Counted from the first letter of the stretch, positions 35,458 to 45,568 are shown. The stretch is 64,000 nt of DNA from Cyanobium sp. (GCA_014191755.1 BJHE01000005.1:41253-105252), one strand, 5' to 3'. The notes: generated by a model from the sequence alone, not told the origin. A program made the numbers and translations.

Positions 35458-36470
35458 ACACACCAACCTCCCAGCCCCCTTCGCCTTCCCCCAGTGGCGT
35501 GCTGGTGAGTGAACACCGCGGCGTGCTGCTGCTTTCGTTTCCGCGGCGGTTCACCGTGCAGGAGGCGATCCCCTTCCGCCGTTGCCTCGAGCGCGAGCTG
35601 CCGCTCCACCCCGGCACCCGCCGGGTGGTGCTGGATTTCAGCCGCACCGAACTGATCGACAGCAGCGGCCTGGGCTCCCTCATCCCCAACGTGAAACTGG
35701 CCCGCTCCCACGCGATTCCCCTGGTGGCCTGGAGCGCCGGCGCCCAGGTGAAGCTAGCCCTGTCCCTGGTGGGGTTGGAGCAGGCGATTACGGTGATGCC
35801 AGGCACCGAAGCGGTGAATCCCACCCGGGCGGTGAACACCAAGGAACGTCCCGCGACCACCCATCCCTCGGTGCGCTCGGTCCCGAAGCGGCTGCTCGAC
35901 ATCGTCGGTGCCCTGCTCGGCTTATCCGTCACGGCGGTGCTGTTCCCCTTCCTGGCGCTGGCGATCCGGCTCGACAGTCCGGGGCCGATCCTGTTCAGCC
36001 AGGTGCGGCTGGGCTGGATGGGCCGCCGCTTCCGCTTCTGGAAGTTCCGCTCGATGGTGGTGAATGCCGAAGCCCTGCGCGGCACGGTTGAAAACGAGGC
36101 CAGCGGCGCCTTTTTCAAGAACAAGAACGACCCGCGCATCACCCGGGTGGGCCGCTTCCTGCGCAAAACCAGCCTTGATGAGATCCCCCAGTTCTGGAAC
36201 GTGCTGGTGGGGGACATGAGCCTGATCGGCACGCGACCGCCCACCCCCGATGAGGTGGAGCGCTATGCCGTGCCCAACTGGCAGCGGCTCGATGTGCGGC
36301 CAGGCCTCTCGGGGGAATGGCAGGTGAACGGCCGCTCGCAGGTGATTGATTTCGAGGATGTGATCCGCCTGGACCTTCGTTACCAGGAGAACTGGAGCCT
36401 CGGCTACGACCTGAAGCTGATTGTGCGGACCTTCACCGTGATCTTCAGCAAGGGCTCGGGAGCCGCCTGA
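35454..36470 (+). CDS. STAS domain fused to a priming sugar-phosphate transferase
   Basis: The 338-aa protein has two parts. Residues 15-118 are a STAS domain with VVLDFSRTELIDSSGLGSL; Ser70 in DSSG is the expected phosphorylation site. Residues 143-335 are a bacterial sugar transferase (WbaP/PglC type): a basic patch and membrane-entering helix (PKRLLDIVGALLGL), the KFRSMVVNAE block, the Asp242-Glu243 dyad in KTSLDEIPQFWN, MSLIGTRPP, and LRYQENWSLGYDLKLI. The enzyme should load sugar-1-phosphate onto undecaprenyl phosphate to start polymer synthesis. A STAS domain on this enzyme is unusual. The RsbW-like kinase gene follows by 3 bp and is its probable regulator (inference). Confidence 0.9.
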   Translation: MNTPTSQPPSPSPSGVLVSEHRGVLLLSFPRRFTVQEAIPFRRCLERELPLHPGTRRVVLDFSRTELIDSSGLGSLIPNVKLARSHAIPLVAWSAGAQVKLALSLVGLEQAITVMPGTEAVNPTRAVNTKERPATTHPSVRSVPKRLLDIVGALLGLSVTAVLFPFLALAIRLDSPGPILFSQVRLGWMGRRFRFWKFRSMVVNAEALRGTVENEASGAFFKNKNDPRITRVGRFLRKTSLDEIPQFWNVLVGDMSLIGTRPPTPDEVERYAVPNWQRLDVRPGLSGEWQVNGRSQVIDFEDVIRLDLRYQENWSLGYDLKLIVRTFTVIFSKGSGAA

Positions 36471-36473
36471 ACC

Positions 36474-36941
36474 ATGCAGCACGGCGAGGGTGAAGCCCAG
36501 GCGGAGTTCCCCAGCACCCTCGACGCCATCGGCCAGTTGCTGGAGTGGTTTGAGCAGCACCGGCCTGGAGGCCTCGACGACATGGTGTGGATTCAGGCCC
36601 AGACGGCCCTGATGGAAGGCTTCACTAACGCCGTCCGCCATGCCAACGCCCTCCTGGAGCCCCCGCCGTTGGTGGAGGTCACCCTCGCCCTGGTTGCCGG
36701 CAGTCTGCGCATGGGGATCCGCGACCAAGGAGCTCCCTTCGATCTGGAGACGCATCTGCAGGCTCACGCAGCAGAGGTGGAGGAGCCCCCCGGGCTCGAC
36801 GGCCTGCCCGAGCGCGAGGCCCACTGGGGGGTGATCATCCTCAGCAGGCTCCAGCGGGACTTCGGCTGGTCGATCCGTTACGAGCCGCTGGCGGAGGGGG
36901 GCAACCTGCTGCTGCTGGAGGGGCCGGGCGGCGATTCGTAG
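36474..36941 (+). CDS. RsbW-like anti-sigma factor / serine kinase (HATPase_c)
   Basis: The 155-aa protein has the GHKL ATPase boxes of the RsbW/SpoIIAB group: N-box EGFTNAVRHA (Glu48, Asn52, His56), G1 box IRDQGAP (Asp84) and a G2-like HWGVIILSRLQRDF. Such kinases phosphorylate STAS partners and bind sigma factors or other targets. It starts 3 bp after the STAS-sugar transferase gene, so the two are co-expressed. Its last 64 bp overlap the convergent gene on the other strand. No sigma factor gene is present in the window, which fits a target other than transcription, though this is inference. Confidence 0.87.
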   Translation: MQHGEGEAQAEFPSTLDAIGQLLEWFEQHRPGGLDDMVWIQAQTALMEGFTNAVRHANALLEPPPLVEVTLALVAGSLRMGIRDQGAPFDLETHLQAHAAEVEEPPGLDGLPEREAHWGVIILSRLQRDFGWSIRYEPLAEGGNLLLLEGPGGDS

Positions 36942-37447
36942 AGATCCACCCGGAACCGCTCGGGATGGCCGCAGGCCTCGGGGTGGAGCCAGGTCCAGCG
37001 GGTCCATAGCTCAAGAAAGAGGGTGGTGCCCTCCGGACCCGCCCCCCAGCCACTGCCCACGTGGTCGCCCCAGAGCACGGGGGCTCTGCTGCCGTAGGCG
37101 GGCACGCGGTCCAGGTTGTGGCGCTCACTCACGTGGAGGATGGGCTGACCCCGGTAGGTGAACACCCGCTGCAGATCCCGGGTGCGGCGGGTGTTGGGCA
37201 GCCGGAACCACACCTTCTTGCTGTGCTGAAAGTACCAGTAACCCAGCGAGCACCCGCGGCTGGGGCGATCGTGGTGGGTGCTGAACAGGGCCCCGTTTCT
37301 CTGCAGCACGGGAAAGGCGGGCTGAACCATCGGGGGGCCTGAAGTGAGAACACCCTGCCGGTGGAGACTCCCCAGGGCAAGGGCCAGCCCCAGCGGGGCC
37401 ACCACCAGCAGGAGGGCAGCGGACCGCAGCCGGGCAGGAGTGCTCAA
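36878..37447 (-). CDS. Hypothetical protein with N-terminal membrane anchor
   Basis: The family is not recognised. The 189-aa product is read from a TTG at 37447 that overlaps the HAD phosphatase stop (TTGA). It has a signal-anchor (LRSAALLLVVAPLGLALALG) and a soluble domain rich in Trp, Arg and His, with GYWYFQHSKKVWFRLPN, ILHVSERHNLDRVPAYGSR and LELWTRWTWLHPEACGHPE. The rest of the open frame upstream of 37447 is a shadow of the phosphatase. Its 3' end runs 64 bp into the RsbW-like gene on the opposite strand, and the final Pro/Ser-rich residues look non-conserved. Confidence 0.65.
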   Translation of the reverse strand: MSTPARLRSAALLLVVAPLGLALALGSLHRQGVLTSGPPMVQPAFPVLQRNGALFSTHHDRPSRGCSLGYWYFQHSKKVWFRLPNTRRTRDLQRVFTYRGQPILHVSERHNLDRVPAYGSRAPVLWGDHVGSGWGAGPEGTTLFLELWTRWTWLHPEACGHPERFRVDLYESPPGPSSSSRLPPSASGS

Positions 37448-38124
37448 AGGGAGTCGGCCACCTCGTGAAGGGAGCGGAGGTGGAGGGCCCCGGAGGGGTA
37501 GGTCGTGCCGGTTTCTCCTGGAGGTGGGAGCACATGCACGCGGCAGCCGGCCGCATCGGCCGCCTGGGCGCCGGCGAGCGAATCCTCGAAGGCCCAGCAC
37601 TCCCCGGCCGGCACCCCCAGCCGCGCCGCCGCTAGCAGGAACACATCCGGCGCCGGCTTGCCCGCCCGCAGCTCCGGATCGTCGCCATGGACGCGGATCT
37701 TGATCAGCTCCAGCCAGGGATGGGGAGCGGCCTTGAGGGCCACAGCGGCCCGGGAACTGCTGGTGGCCAGGGCCATCGGGATCGCCAGCTCGGCGCAGCG
37801 CCGCACCAGCTCGGGCGCCCCAGCCATCGGCTCGGCGTGCACCAGCAGGGACTCGGCGATCGGCTGGCGCACCGCCAGCAGGGCTTCGATGCTCGGGGGA
37901 TCGCCGCTGGCAACAGCGCCTCCATGCTCGGAAGCTCCCGCGATCCACTCCCGCACCTGCTCGGCACAGTCGTGGCGGCGGCGGCCCCGCAGCTGCATCA
38001 GCTCGGCAGCGCTGAGCTCACGGCCGAAGTGGGCAGCGGCTTCGCGCCAGGCCCTGGCGTGTTGCGGCTCGGTGTCGAGCAATAGACCATCGAGGTCGAA
38101 CAGGCAGGCGGCGGGGTGGGCCAT
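37444..38124 (-). CDS. HAD-superfamily hydrolase (beta-phosphoglucomutase/phosphatase-like)
   Basis: The 226-aa protein has the four HAD motifs: FDLDGLLLDTE (nucleophile Asp), ALATSSSRAAV (motif II Ser/Thr), a Lys in RAGKPAPDVFLLAA, and FEDSLAGAQAADAAG (motif IV acidic pair). The helical cap between residues 15 and 85 places it in subclass I with small phosphosugar phosphatases and mutases. Its substrate cannot be deduced. It is coupled by a TTGA overlap to the anchored hypothetical protein downstream. Confidence 0.9.
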   Translation of the reverse strand: MAHPAACLFDLDGLLLDTEPQHARAWREAAAHFGRELSAAELMQLRGRRRHDCAEQVREWIAGASEHGGAVASGDPPSIEALLAVRQPIAESLLVHAEPMAGAPELVRRCAELAIPMALATSSSRAAVALKAAPHPWLELIKIRVHGDDPELRAGKPAPDVFLLAAARLGVPAGECWAFEDSLAGAQAADAAGCRVHVLPPPGETGTTYPSGALHLRSLHEVADSL

Positions 38125-38175
38125 CGAACCAGCATGGCGGGTCGCTGTTTGCTGTCTGGCGGCGATTCCCGGATC

Positions 38176-38484
38176 TCAGTCCAGATCTGAGTCGGGGACG
38201 TCCAGGCTCGTCTCCAGGGTGGTAAGAAGCAGCACCAATGCTGAGCGGTGGTCCAGTTCGGGGCTGTGCACCGTTTCGATCCACTGCTGGCAAAGCGCCT
38301 CGATTCGCAGCAACAGGTCGTGACCCTCGCGGAGGTCCCCCATGACCCGCTCAATCCCTTCCCCATCGGTGTCGGGGGGAAGACCCACCACATAGCGCCG
38401 CCCATCGTCTCCCACGTAGGTGAGCTGCCCCTCGGAATCCAGGGTCGGTCCGGCATGGGGCGTGATCGGTTGCTCTTCGGCCAT
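38176..38484 (-). CDS. Small hypothetical protein
   Basis: This 102-aa acidic, soluble protein is not recognised. It opens with a beta-rich part (LTYVGDDGRRYVVGLPPDTDGEG), followed by two helices (GHDLLLRIEALCQQWIETV and a Leu-rich one) and an Asp-rich end. I chose the ATG at 38484; the frame is open to 38541 with an alternative start. It lies between TspO and the HAD gene on the same strand. Coding character is supported by composition and a sensible start but not by a family match. Confidence 0.55.
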   Translation of the reverse strand: MAEEQPITPHAGPTLDSEGQLTYVGDDGRRYVVGLPPDTDGEGIERVMGDLREGHDLLLRIEALCQQWIETVHSPELDHRSALVLLLTTLETSLDVPDSDLD

Positions 38485-38545
38485 CGCGTCTGCAGATGGG
38501 ACCGCACCCTCCTTAACCAAGGTCGAGGCAACTGCCAACAATGGA

Positions 38546-39004
38546 TCAGAAGGACTGATGGCGGTTCAACTTCTGCATCCGCCAGGTCACGAACGTGCCC
38601 ACCGGGCTCCAGAGGAGGTACGGAACCAGCAGCAGGGCGGCCCGGCCCGAGAGGGGAGCCACGATGGCGGCCAGGGCCACGCCCCACACCCAGCCGGCAA
38701 AGCCCACGGCGGTGCCACTCTGCAGCCGGCGGGTGCGGCAGATCAGCAGGGTGTAGCTCTGCACCAGCACCTGCAGACCCAGGTAGCCCAGCATCGGCAA
38801 CCAGCGCCCCCCCGCCTGCCAGGTGAGCAGGGCCGAGGCGTAGAAGCAGCCGTAGATGGCCATCCAGATCAGAGGGATCCAGCGCTCGAAGGTGAGCCAG
38901 CGGGGGCGCTGCAGCTTCAGGAACCAGGCGAAATCATCCCGGCCGGGGTTCAGCAGCACGGCCACCAGAACCATCACAGCGGCAATCGCCAGCCAAGCGG
39001 GCAT
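38546..39004 (-). CDS. TspO/MBR family protein (tryptophan-rich sensory protein)
   Basis: The 152-aa membrane protein has five hydrophobic helices and the TspO landmarks: RPRWLTFERWIPLIWMAIYG in the first loop and helix, and the C-terminal LVPYLLWSPVGTFVTWRMQKLN where the fold normally closes with a Trp/Tyr-rich helix and Leu-Asn. TspO proteins bind porphyrins and affect stress responses in photosynthetic bacteria. The match is looser than in typical TspO (fewer Trp residues), so this may be a divergent branch. Confidence 0.75.
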   Translation of the reverse strand: MPAWLAIAAVMVLVAVLLNPGRDDFAWFLKLQRPRWLTFERWIPLIWMAIYGCFYASALLTWQAGGRWLPMLGYLGLQVLVQSYTLLICRTRRLQSGTAVGFAGWVWGVALAAIVAPLSGRAALLLVPYLLWSPVGTFVTWRMQKLNRHQSF

Positions 39005-39118
39005 CGGCTCGTCAGCGGAGGGAGACCACCAGCCTGCCGTCCCGCGGGCGCTCCCGGCTGGTCGGCCGCCCTTTCCGGGGTTTGAATGACCCCACAGCGG
39101 CTTCCACGACGCCAGCCC

Positions 39119-41137
<2,019 letters not shown>

Positions 41138-41165
41138 ATCCCTCCGGAGCTCGCAGCCCTGATCT

Positions 41166-41507
41166 TCAAGCGGCGCGCAGCAGAGGCTTGGAGGGCAGGG
41201 TGTGCAGATAGAGCAGCCAAAGACTGCCAATGCCGGTAATGCCCACGAAGATCCACTGCCAATCCTTGCCGGCATCGCGGAGTCGGCGCACTGCCAGGGG
41301 GAGATGGGGCACGAGCTCAGCAATCAGATAAAGGTTGGCCAGCAAACCGATGAACGGCACGAAGCTGCCCACGATGTTCAGGAGCAGAAGAAGAATGATG
41401 CTCGCCAGCACAAACCACCAATAGTCGCCGCGATCGGAGCGGCCGGCGTAATCAAAGCTGCGCCTCCAGGCGGAGCTGAAGGCACTGATCAGCTTGTTGG
41501 TTTTCAC
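41166..41507 (-). CDS. DUF805 family membrane protein
   Basis: This 113-aa protein with three to four membrane helices fits DUF805: SFDYAGRSDRGDYWWFVLA (aromatic-basic start of helix one) and LPLAVRRLRDAGKDWQW (the conserved RRLxDxGK loop). The GTG at 41507 begins close to the conserved region; a longer frame from a TTG at 41561 adds an unlikely Cys-rich leader. Members are widespread inner-membrane proteins of unknown function. Confidence 0.8.
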   Translation of the reverse strand: MKTNKLISAFSSAWRRSFDYAGRSDRGDYWWFVLASIILLLLLNIVGSFVPFIGLLANLYLIAELVPHLPLAVRRLRDAGKDWQWIFVGITGIGSLWLLYLHTLPSKPLLRAA

Positions 41508-41620
41508 GAATCGGTATCCCAAGCAACCGTTGCACCATGGCGAAAGGCTTGGGGGCGTCAAGGTGCTTGTGGCGGAACCCTTACCCGCTTCTTCCCGCCA
41601 CGATCAAGGCTCCCGACAGC

Positions 41621-42409
41621 TCAGGGGGTGGCGCTTTCCTGCAGCGTCCAGCTGCCGATCGTGTCCGCCAGCCGCTCGAAGCGCCGCTGGCGGGAGGGAT
41701 CGTCGGCCCAGTCGCCGAGCAGGTTGCGGCGCAGGCCGGCACTGGCCGGGGTGAGGTGATCGCCGGGCAGTTCGATCAGCTCGCTGGCATCGCCGCTCCG
41801 CTGGCGCAGGGCATCGAACAACCGCGGGCTCTGGTCGAGTTCATCGCGGCGGAAGCGCACCAGCAGGTTGCGGTTCTGGCGGTAGCCGCTGCTAACCAGC
41901 TGGAGCGTTTCCTGGGGCGAAGGGCTGAATTCACTGCGGAAACCGAACTGCTGGCCCATCTCGGCGAGCAGGGGCACCGAGCGTTCGGCCGAGAAGTTGT
42001 TGAAGCTGAGGGCCACCAGGGCGGCGCTGCGCCGGCCCCCATCCGGGGCGAGCAGATGCAGCTTGCAGCCCAGGCTGTGGCCGAGCCGCAGCACTCGCTC
42101 CCCCGCCGGCAGCTCAAAATCCCCCGCTTCCCGGGTGGTCGCCTCCCGATCAGCTCGAAAGGCGCGCCAGGCCTCATTCGCCTGGCTTTGGTGGTCGAAG
42201 CCCGGCACATAGCTCCAGGCCCGCACACTCCAGCCCTGGCCGGCCAGGGCTTCGAGCAGGCGGCGATAACTGAGCTGGGGTGTGGCCGCCAGATAGCTGC
42301 CGCCGATGAATTCGATTCGGCCCGGCCCAGGGCCTGGCCGAACCGCCCTGGAGCTGGCTGGATCGAGGCACCAGATCGGGCCCCGCTGCCGCCAGAGCGC
42401 CTCAGCCAC
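41621..42409 (-). CDS. DUF1350 family protein (alpha/beta-hydrolase-like)
   Basis: The 262-aa protein has the layout of cyanobacterial and plastid DUF1350: EFIGGSYLAATPQLSYRRLL, SYVPGFDHQSQANEAW, LRLGHSLGCKLHLLAPDG, and the SFNNFSAERSVPLL block. The GHSLG element resembles an alpha/beta-hydrolase nucleophile elbow, and DHLTP near the end could supply the His, so a hydrolase is possible but unproven. The GTG at 42409 overlaps the peroxiredoxin stop by 8 bases, which makes the two genes an operon. Confidence 0.82.
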   Translation of the reverse strand: MAEALWRQRGPIWCLDPASSRAVRPGPGPGRIEFIGGSYLAATPQLSYRRLLEALAGQGWSVRAWSYVPGFDHQSQANEAWRAFRADREATTREAGDFELPAGERVLRLGHSLGCKLHLLAPDGGRRSAALVALSFNNFSAERSVPLLAEMGQQFGFRSEFSPSPQETLQLVSSGYRQNRNLLVRFRRDELDQSPRLFDALRQRSGDASELIELPGDHLTPASAGLRRNLLGDWADDPSRQRRFERLADTIGSWTLQESATP

Positions 42410-42887
42410 CGCTGCCGGCCACCCTCTCGGCCCGGAGCCGCTCAAGGGCGGCGATCGCCTCGCGGCGATGGGCCGCCCCATCGAGCAGGTTGTTGAACAC
42501 GTGGCGGATCACACCGTCGCCGTCGATCACATAGGTCACGCGGCCCGGCAACAGCCCCAGCACGCTGGGCACCCCGAAGGCCTGGCGCAGGCCATTGCCG
42601 CGGTCCACCAGCAGCGGATAGGGCAGCCGATGGCGGGCGGCGAAGCGCTGGTGGCTGGCGGCATCGTCGCCGCTCACCCCCCACACCTGGGCCCCGAGGG
42701 CCTGCAGGTCGGCGAAGCTGTCGCGGAAGGCGCAGGCCTCGGCGGTGCAGCCGGGGGTGTCGTCCTTGGGATAGAAGAAGAGCACCAGGGGAGCACCGCC
42801 GAGCTGGTCGCTGCGGCGCTCCACACCCTCGGCATCCGGCAGGACGATCAGGGGGGCACGATCGCCGGCGGCGAGGGCGGCAGCCAT
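42402..42887 (-). CDS. bcp: Thioredoxin-dependent peroxiredoxin, BCP/PrxQ type
   Basis: The 161-aa protein reduces hydroperoxides. It has the BCP/PrxQ active site FFYPKDDTPGCTAEACAFRD, with Cys47 as peroxidatic and Cys52 as the nearby resolving cysteine. The ATG at 42887 gives a normal-length protein (MAAALAAGDRAPLIVLPD); the longer open frame upstream is not conserved in appearance. The gene is coupled to the DUF1350 gene and divergent from the exonuclease. Confidence 0.92.
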   Translation of the reverse strand: MAAALAAGDRAPLIVLPDAEGVERRSDQLGGAPLVLFFYPKDDTPGCTAEACAFRDSFADLQALGAQVWGVSGDDAASHQRFAARHRLPYPLLVDRGNGLRQAFGVPSVLGLLPGRVTYVIDGDGVIRHVFNNLLDGAAHRREAIAALERLRAERVAGSGG

Positions 42888-43027
42888 GGCGGGTGGTTCA
42901 AGCTTGGATCGCCACCCTAGGCAGAGCACCCCCCGCAGCCGGGCCGGTCGATCGATCCAGAAGGCGCGGATCCCCGTTCTCCCCCCTTGCCGGGTCTGGG
43001 AACATAGGGCCCAGGTGTTGGATGGAG

Positions 43028-44047
43028 ATGGCGGAACAGCCTGGGCTCTGGGAACAGAACGATCTGCTCGGACTCTGGGCGTCGGGCCCGCAGCAGAGCA
43101 GCCCCCAGGGCGGCGATCCAGACCATGCCCGTTCGCTGGCGGCGGCCCCACTTCACACCAACGGCGCCCGCACCCAGGAGCAGCAACCCCCAGCCGCCAG
43201 CACCGCCTCCGAGCCAGAGGTCATTGATTCAGGGAATCCCAAATCCCCGCCTTCCCCATCCGGCCTGCCCCAACCGGCCCCCCAGCCAATCGCCCTGCCC
43301 AGCCTCGCCCCCCTCGCTCGCCGTTCCGGCTCCCAGGCGCCAGGGCGGATCCTGATCCTCGATACCGAGACCACCGGCTTGTCCCCCGAGCAGGGGGTCT
43401 GCATCGAGGTGGGGGCCGTGCTGTTCGATGTGGGGAGCCGGGCGGTGCTGCAGCAGCTCTCCTTTTTATTGCCCTGCCAGGCCAACCCGGCTGAGGCGAT
43501 CAATGGCATTCCCGCCGCGGTGACCCGCCTGCCCCAGCCCACGGAGGCGGCCCTGGCCCTGTTTGCCGCGTTGGTGGCGGCCGCCGATGCGGTGGTGGCC
43601 CACCACGCCGCCTTCGACCGGCAGTGGTTCGGCCATGGGGCCCTCCCGGTTCTCACGATTCCCTGGATCTGCTCAATGGAGGACATCCGCTGGCCGGCGG
43701 AGCTGCAGCTCCGTGCCAATCCCTCCCTGCGGGATCTGGCCCTGGCCCATGGGGTGCCCGTCTGGGCGGCCCACCGGGCACTCACCGATTGCGACTACCT
43801 GGTTCATGTGTTCCAACGCTGCGCCCAGCTCGAGGCGCTGCTGGTGGCCGCGCAGGAACCCAGGGAGCTCTATCGCGCCCGGCTCTCTTATTCGGAGCGG
43901 CACCTAGCCCGCGAGGCTGGATTCCGCTGGAACGAGCCGGTGGCGGGGGCCTGGAGCCGGAGGTTGAGCAAACGAGAGGCGGAGGCTTTGCCATTCCAGG
44001 TGTTGCCCGTGGAGCGGGATGGGCTTGCGGAAGCCATGGCTAGTTGA
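43028..44047 (+). CDS. DEDDh 3'-5' exonuclease (DNA polymerase III epsilon-like)
   Basis: The 339-aa protein begins with a low-complexity Pro/Gln/Ser-rich stretch of about 110 residues, then an exonuclease domain with ILDTETTGLSPEQG (first Asp-Glu), VVAHHAAFDRQWFG and HRALTDCDYLVHVF (His and last Asp), the DEDDh set. The C-terminal 60 residues (YRARLSYSERHLAREAGFRW) form an extra domain seen in related cyanobacterial exonucleases. A proofreading or repair role is possible. I chose the ATG at 43028; another ATG lies at 43022 and the frame is open from 42893. Confidence 0.85.
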   Translation: MAEQPGLWEQNDLLGLWASGPQQSSPQGGDPDHARSLAAAPLHTNGARTQEQQPPAASTASEPEVIDSGNPKSPPSPSGLPQPAPQPIALPSLAPLARRSGSQAPGRILILDTETTGLSPEQGVCIEVGAVLFDVGSRAVLQQLSFLLPCQANPAEAINGIPAAVTRLPQPTEAALALFAALVAAADAVVAHHAAFDRQWFGHGALPVLTIPWICSMEDIRWPAELQLRANPSLRDLALAHGVPVWAAHRALTDCDYLVHVFQRCAQLEALLVAAQEPRELYRARLSYSERHLAREAGFRWNEPVAGAWSRRLSKREAEALPFQVLPVERDGLAEAMAS

Positions 44048-44554
44048 AGCCCGACGTCAGCTGCGTGATTAAGGATGAGCTACGTCAGCTGCTTGACGAA
44101 TCAATAGCCGCGAGTTTTCGGAATGAACATCTGGCTCATCAACTCTCGATGGTTGTAGAAGATGGTTGTAGAAGATGGTTGGTGAAGATGATCGTTGTAT
44201 TGGCAAGCCACCTCCCGGCGGCTATGTCTTGTGGCGTGCTTGGACCTAAGCGGCGCTGAACTGCAGCCCCAGGGGGCGGCCGGCCCTCCTTAGGATTTGC
44301 AGCATCGCGAACTCTTATCGGCGGATCCGCCCATCAAACTCATCATGGCTCCGGGCTGCGTGAAAATGCATGGCATCGCAGGCGAACTCACAGGTGCCTG
44401 CAGCTTGGCTTCCGCTTATAGACGGCCAAGACGGCGGGGAGCATCACTTCGGAAGGGGCTGAAATCAGAAGGAAATCCCACGCCTCTCTGTGAGAGGCGG
44501 AAGTTGGACCCGAAGACACAGAACCGGGCGCATCCGCAGATACAATCTAATCCC
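44048..44554. other. Non-coding stretch with short repeats
   Basis: No gene is supported in these 507 bp. A 13-mer (GGTTGTAGAAGAT) is repeated in tandem at 44151-44189, the third copy being altered. ACGTCAGCTGC occurs twice nearby (44054-44064 and 44082-44092). The sequence has the look of decayed or rearranged DNA. Confidence 0.6.
44151..44189. repeat. 13-bp tandem repeat, three copies
   Basis: Two identical copies of GGTTGTAGAAGAT are followed by a changed third copy (GGTTGGTGAAGAT) in a non-coding stretch. Confidence 0.9.
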
Positions 44555-45505
44555 TCAAAGTTGGGGGGAAGCGCCAGGCGTGGCAACACTTTGGCTGCTC
44601 TCCCGGCAGCGGCGCCGCAAGCGGCGAGCGCTGTGCCAGCCCGCAAGGAAGCCAGCGAGGGGAAGGGGCCCGGGGGTGGAGACTGGGTTGGAGTTCATGG
44701 TATTAAAGGTAATGAGGGTTGAGTCGAATATCATTGAGGAGCTAGAACCGCCAAAATACCAATAAATAGGCAAGCCTGGAGCGTCGATTATATAGGAGAA
44801 AATTGAAATTGGTGGGTCGATCATGCTACTCTCTGGCCATGGTCCCACGATCCCTGGGTCTTCAATGATGGGATCAATGATGGGTGGATATGGATAGGGA
44901 TCTGGGTTGTAACCCAAATCGATCGGAGGATCTACGACGATGGGCTCGGGAGTCAAGTTGACAGGCAAATCTGAGTTGTATCGGATCGCTCCTTTGATCC
45001 AGGCATTGATACTTTCCTCGTCGTATTGTAAAAAGTCGACGGCGAAGGAGAAGGTGCCGTCGTCAGCAACGTTGGACTCCAAAATATTGAATGACCCCGT
45101 TAATCTGTTGTTGCCGCGATAGTTGCCACTGAAGGTGAGGCCTGGAGCCGTTGTCTCCTGAAAGGGCCACCGGGTTGCGTTGGCGTAGGAGCCCACGGAA
45201 AGGCTGGCGTCCTTGGGAGCTGCTAGTTCAAGGTTCCAATAGCGACTCAATCCCTCTGGCGTCCAGGGTTCGGCGATGCTGAAGCTAAGCATTGTGAATG
45301 GATCTCCGTGGACACCGATGTTGAAGCCGTTGTCTGGCCCCGCGGAAACCGTTTCTCCGCCACCCACGTAGCTGTAGGGGCTGCTGAGGAAAGACAGCGA
45401 CGTTGCCGCCTGGGCCGGCTGCAGGGAGCCCGCCAGAGGCAGAGCCAAGGCCCAGGCCATCAGGCGGGCCCAGCGCTGACTAGGGGAGAGGACACGGTGG
45501 GTCAT
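44555..45505 (-). CDS. Secreted protein with PGPLP-type C-terminal tail
   Basis: The function is not recognised. The 316-aa protein has a signal peptide (WARLMAWALALPLAGSLQPAQA), a beta-rich body, a Pro/Asp/Ile-rich central linker (a dense run of PPI, DPY and PII triplets at about residues 190-230), and a C-terminal TPGPLPLAGFLAGWHSARRL followed by a basic cluster. This is the same tail type as the protein at 145-1068. In cyanobacteria such tails resemble PEP-CTERM sorting signals handled by exosortases, but no exosortase lies in the window. A further 17 residues follow the basic cluster. A 17-bp direct repeat lies upstream of the start. Confidence 0.65.
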   Translation of the reverse strand: MTHRVLSPSQRWARLMAWALALPLAGSLQPAQAATSLSFLSSPYSYVGGGETVSAGPDNGFNIGVHGDPFTMLSFSIAEPWTPEGLSRYWNLELAAPKDASLSVGSYANATRWPFQETTAPGLTFSGNYRGNNRLTGSFNILESNVADDGTFSFAVDFLQYDEESINAWIKGAIRYNSDLPVNLTPEPIVVDPPIDLGYNPDPYPYPPIIDPIIEDPGIVGPWPESSMIDPPISIFSYIIDAPGLPIYWYFGGSSSSMIFDSTLITFNTMNSNPVSTPGPLPLAGFLAGWHSARRLRRRCRESSQSVATPGASPQL

Positions 45506-45568
45506 GAGGCTGAGATGGGGTACGACATGGGCTTGTAGTTCCGGGGGCTGGCCGTTGATTCACAGAGA

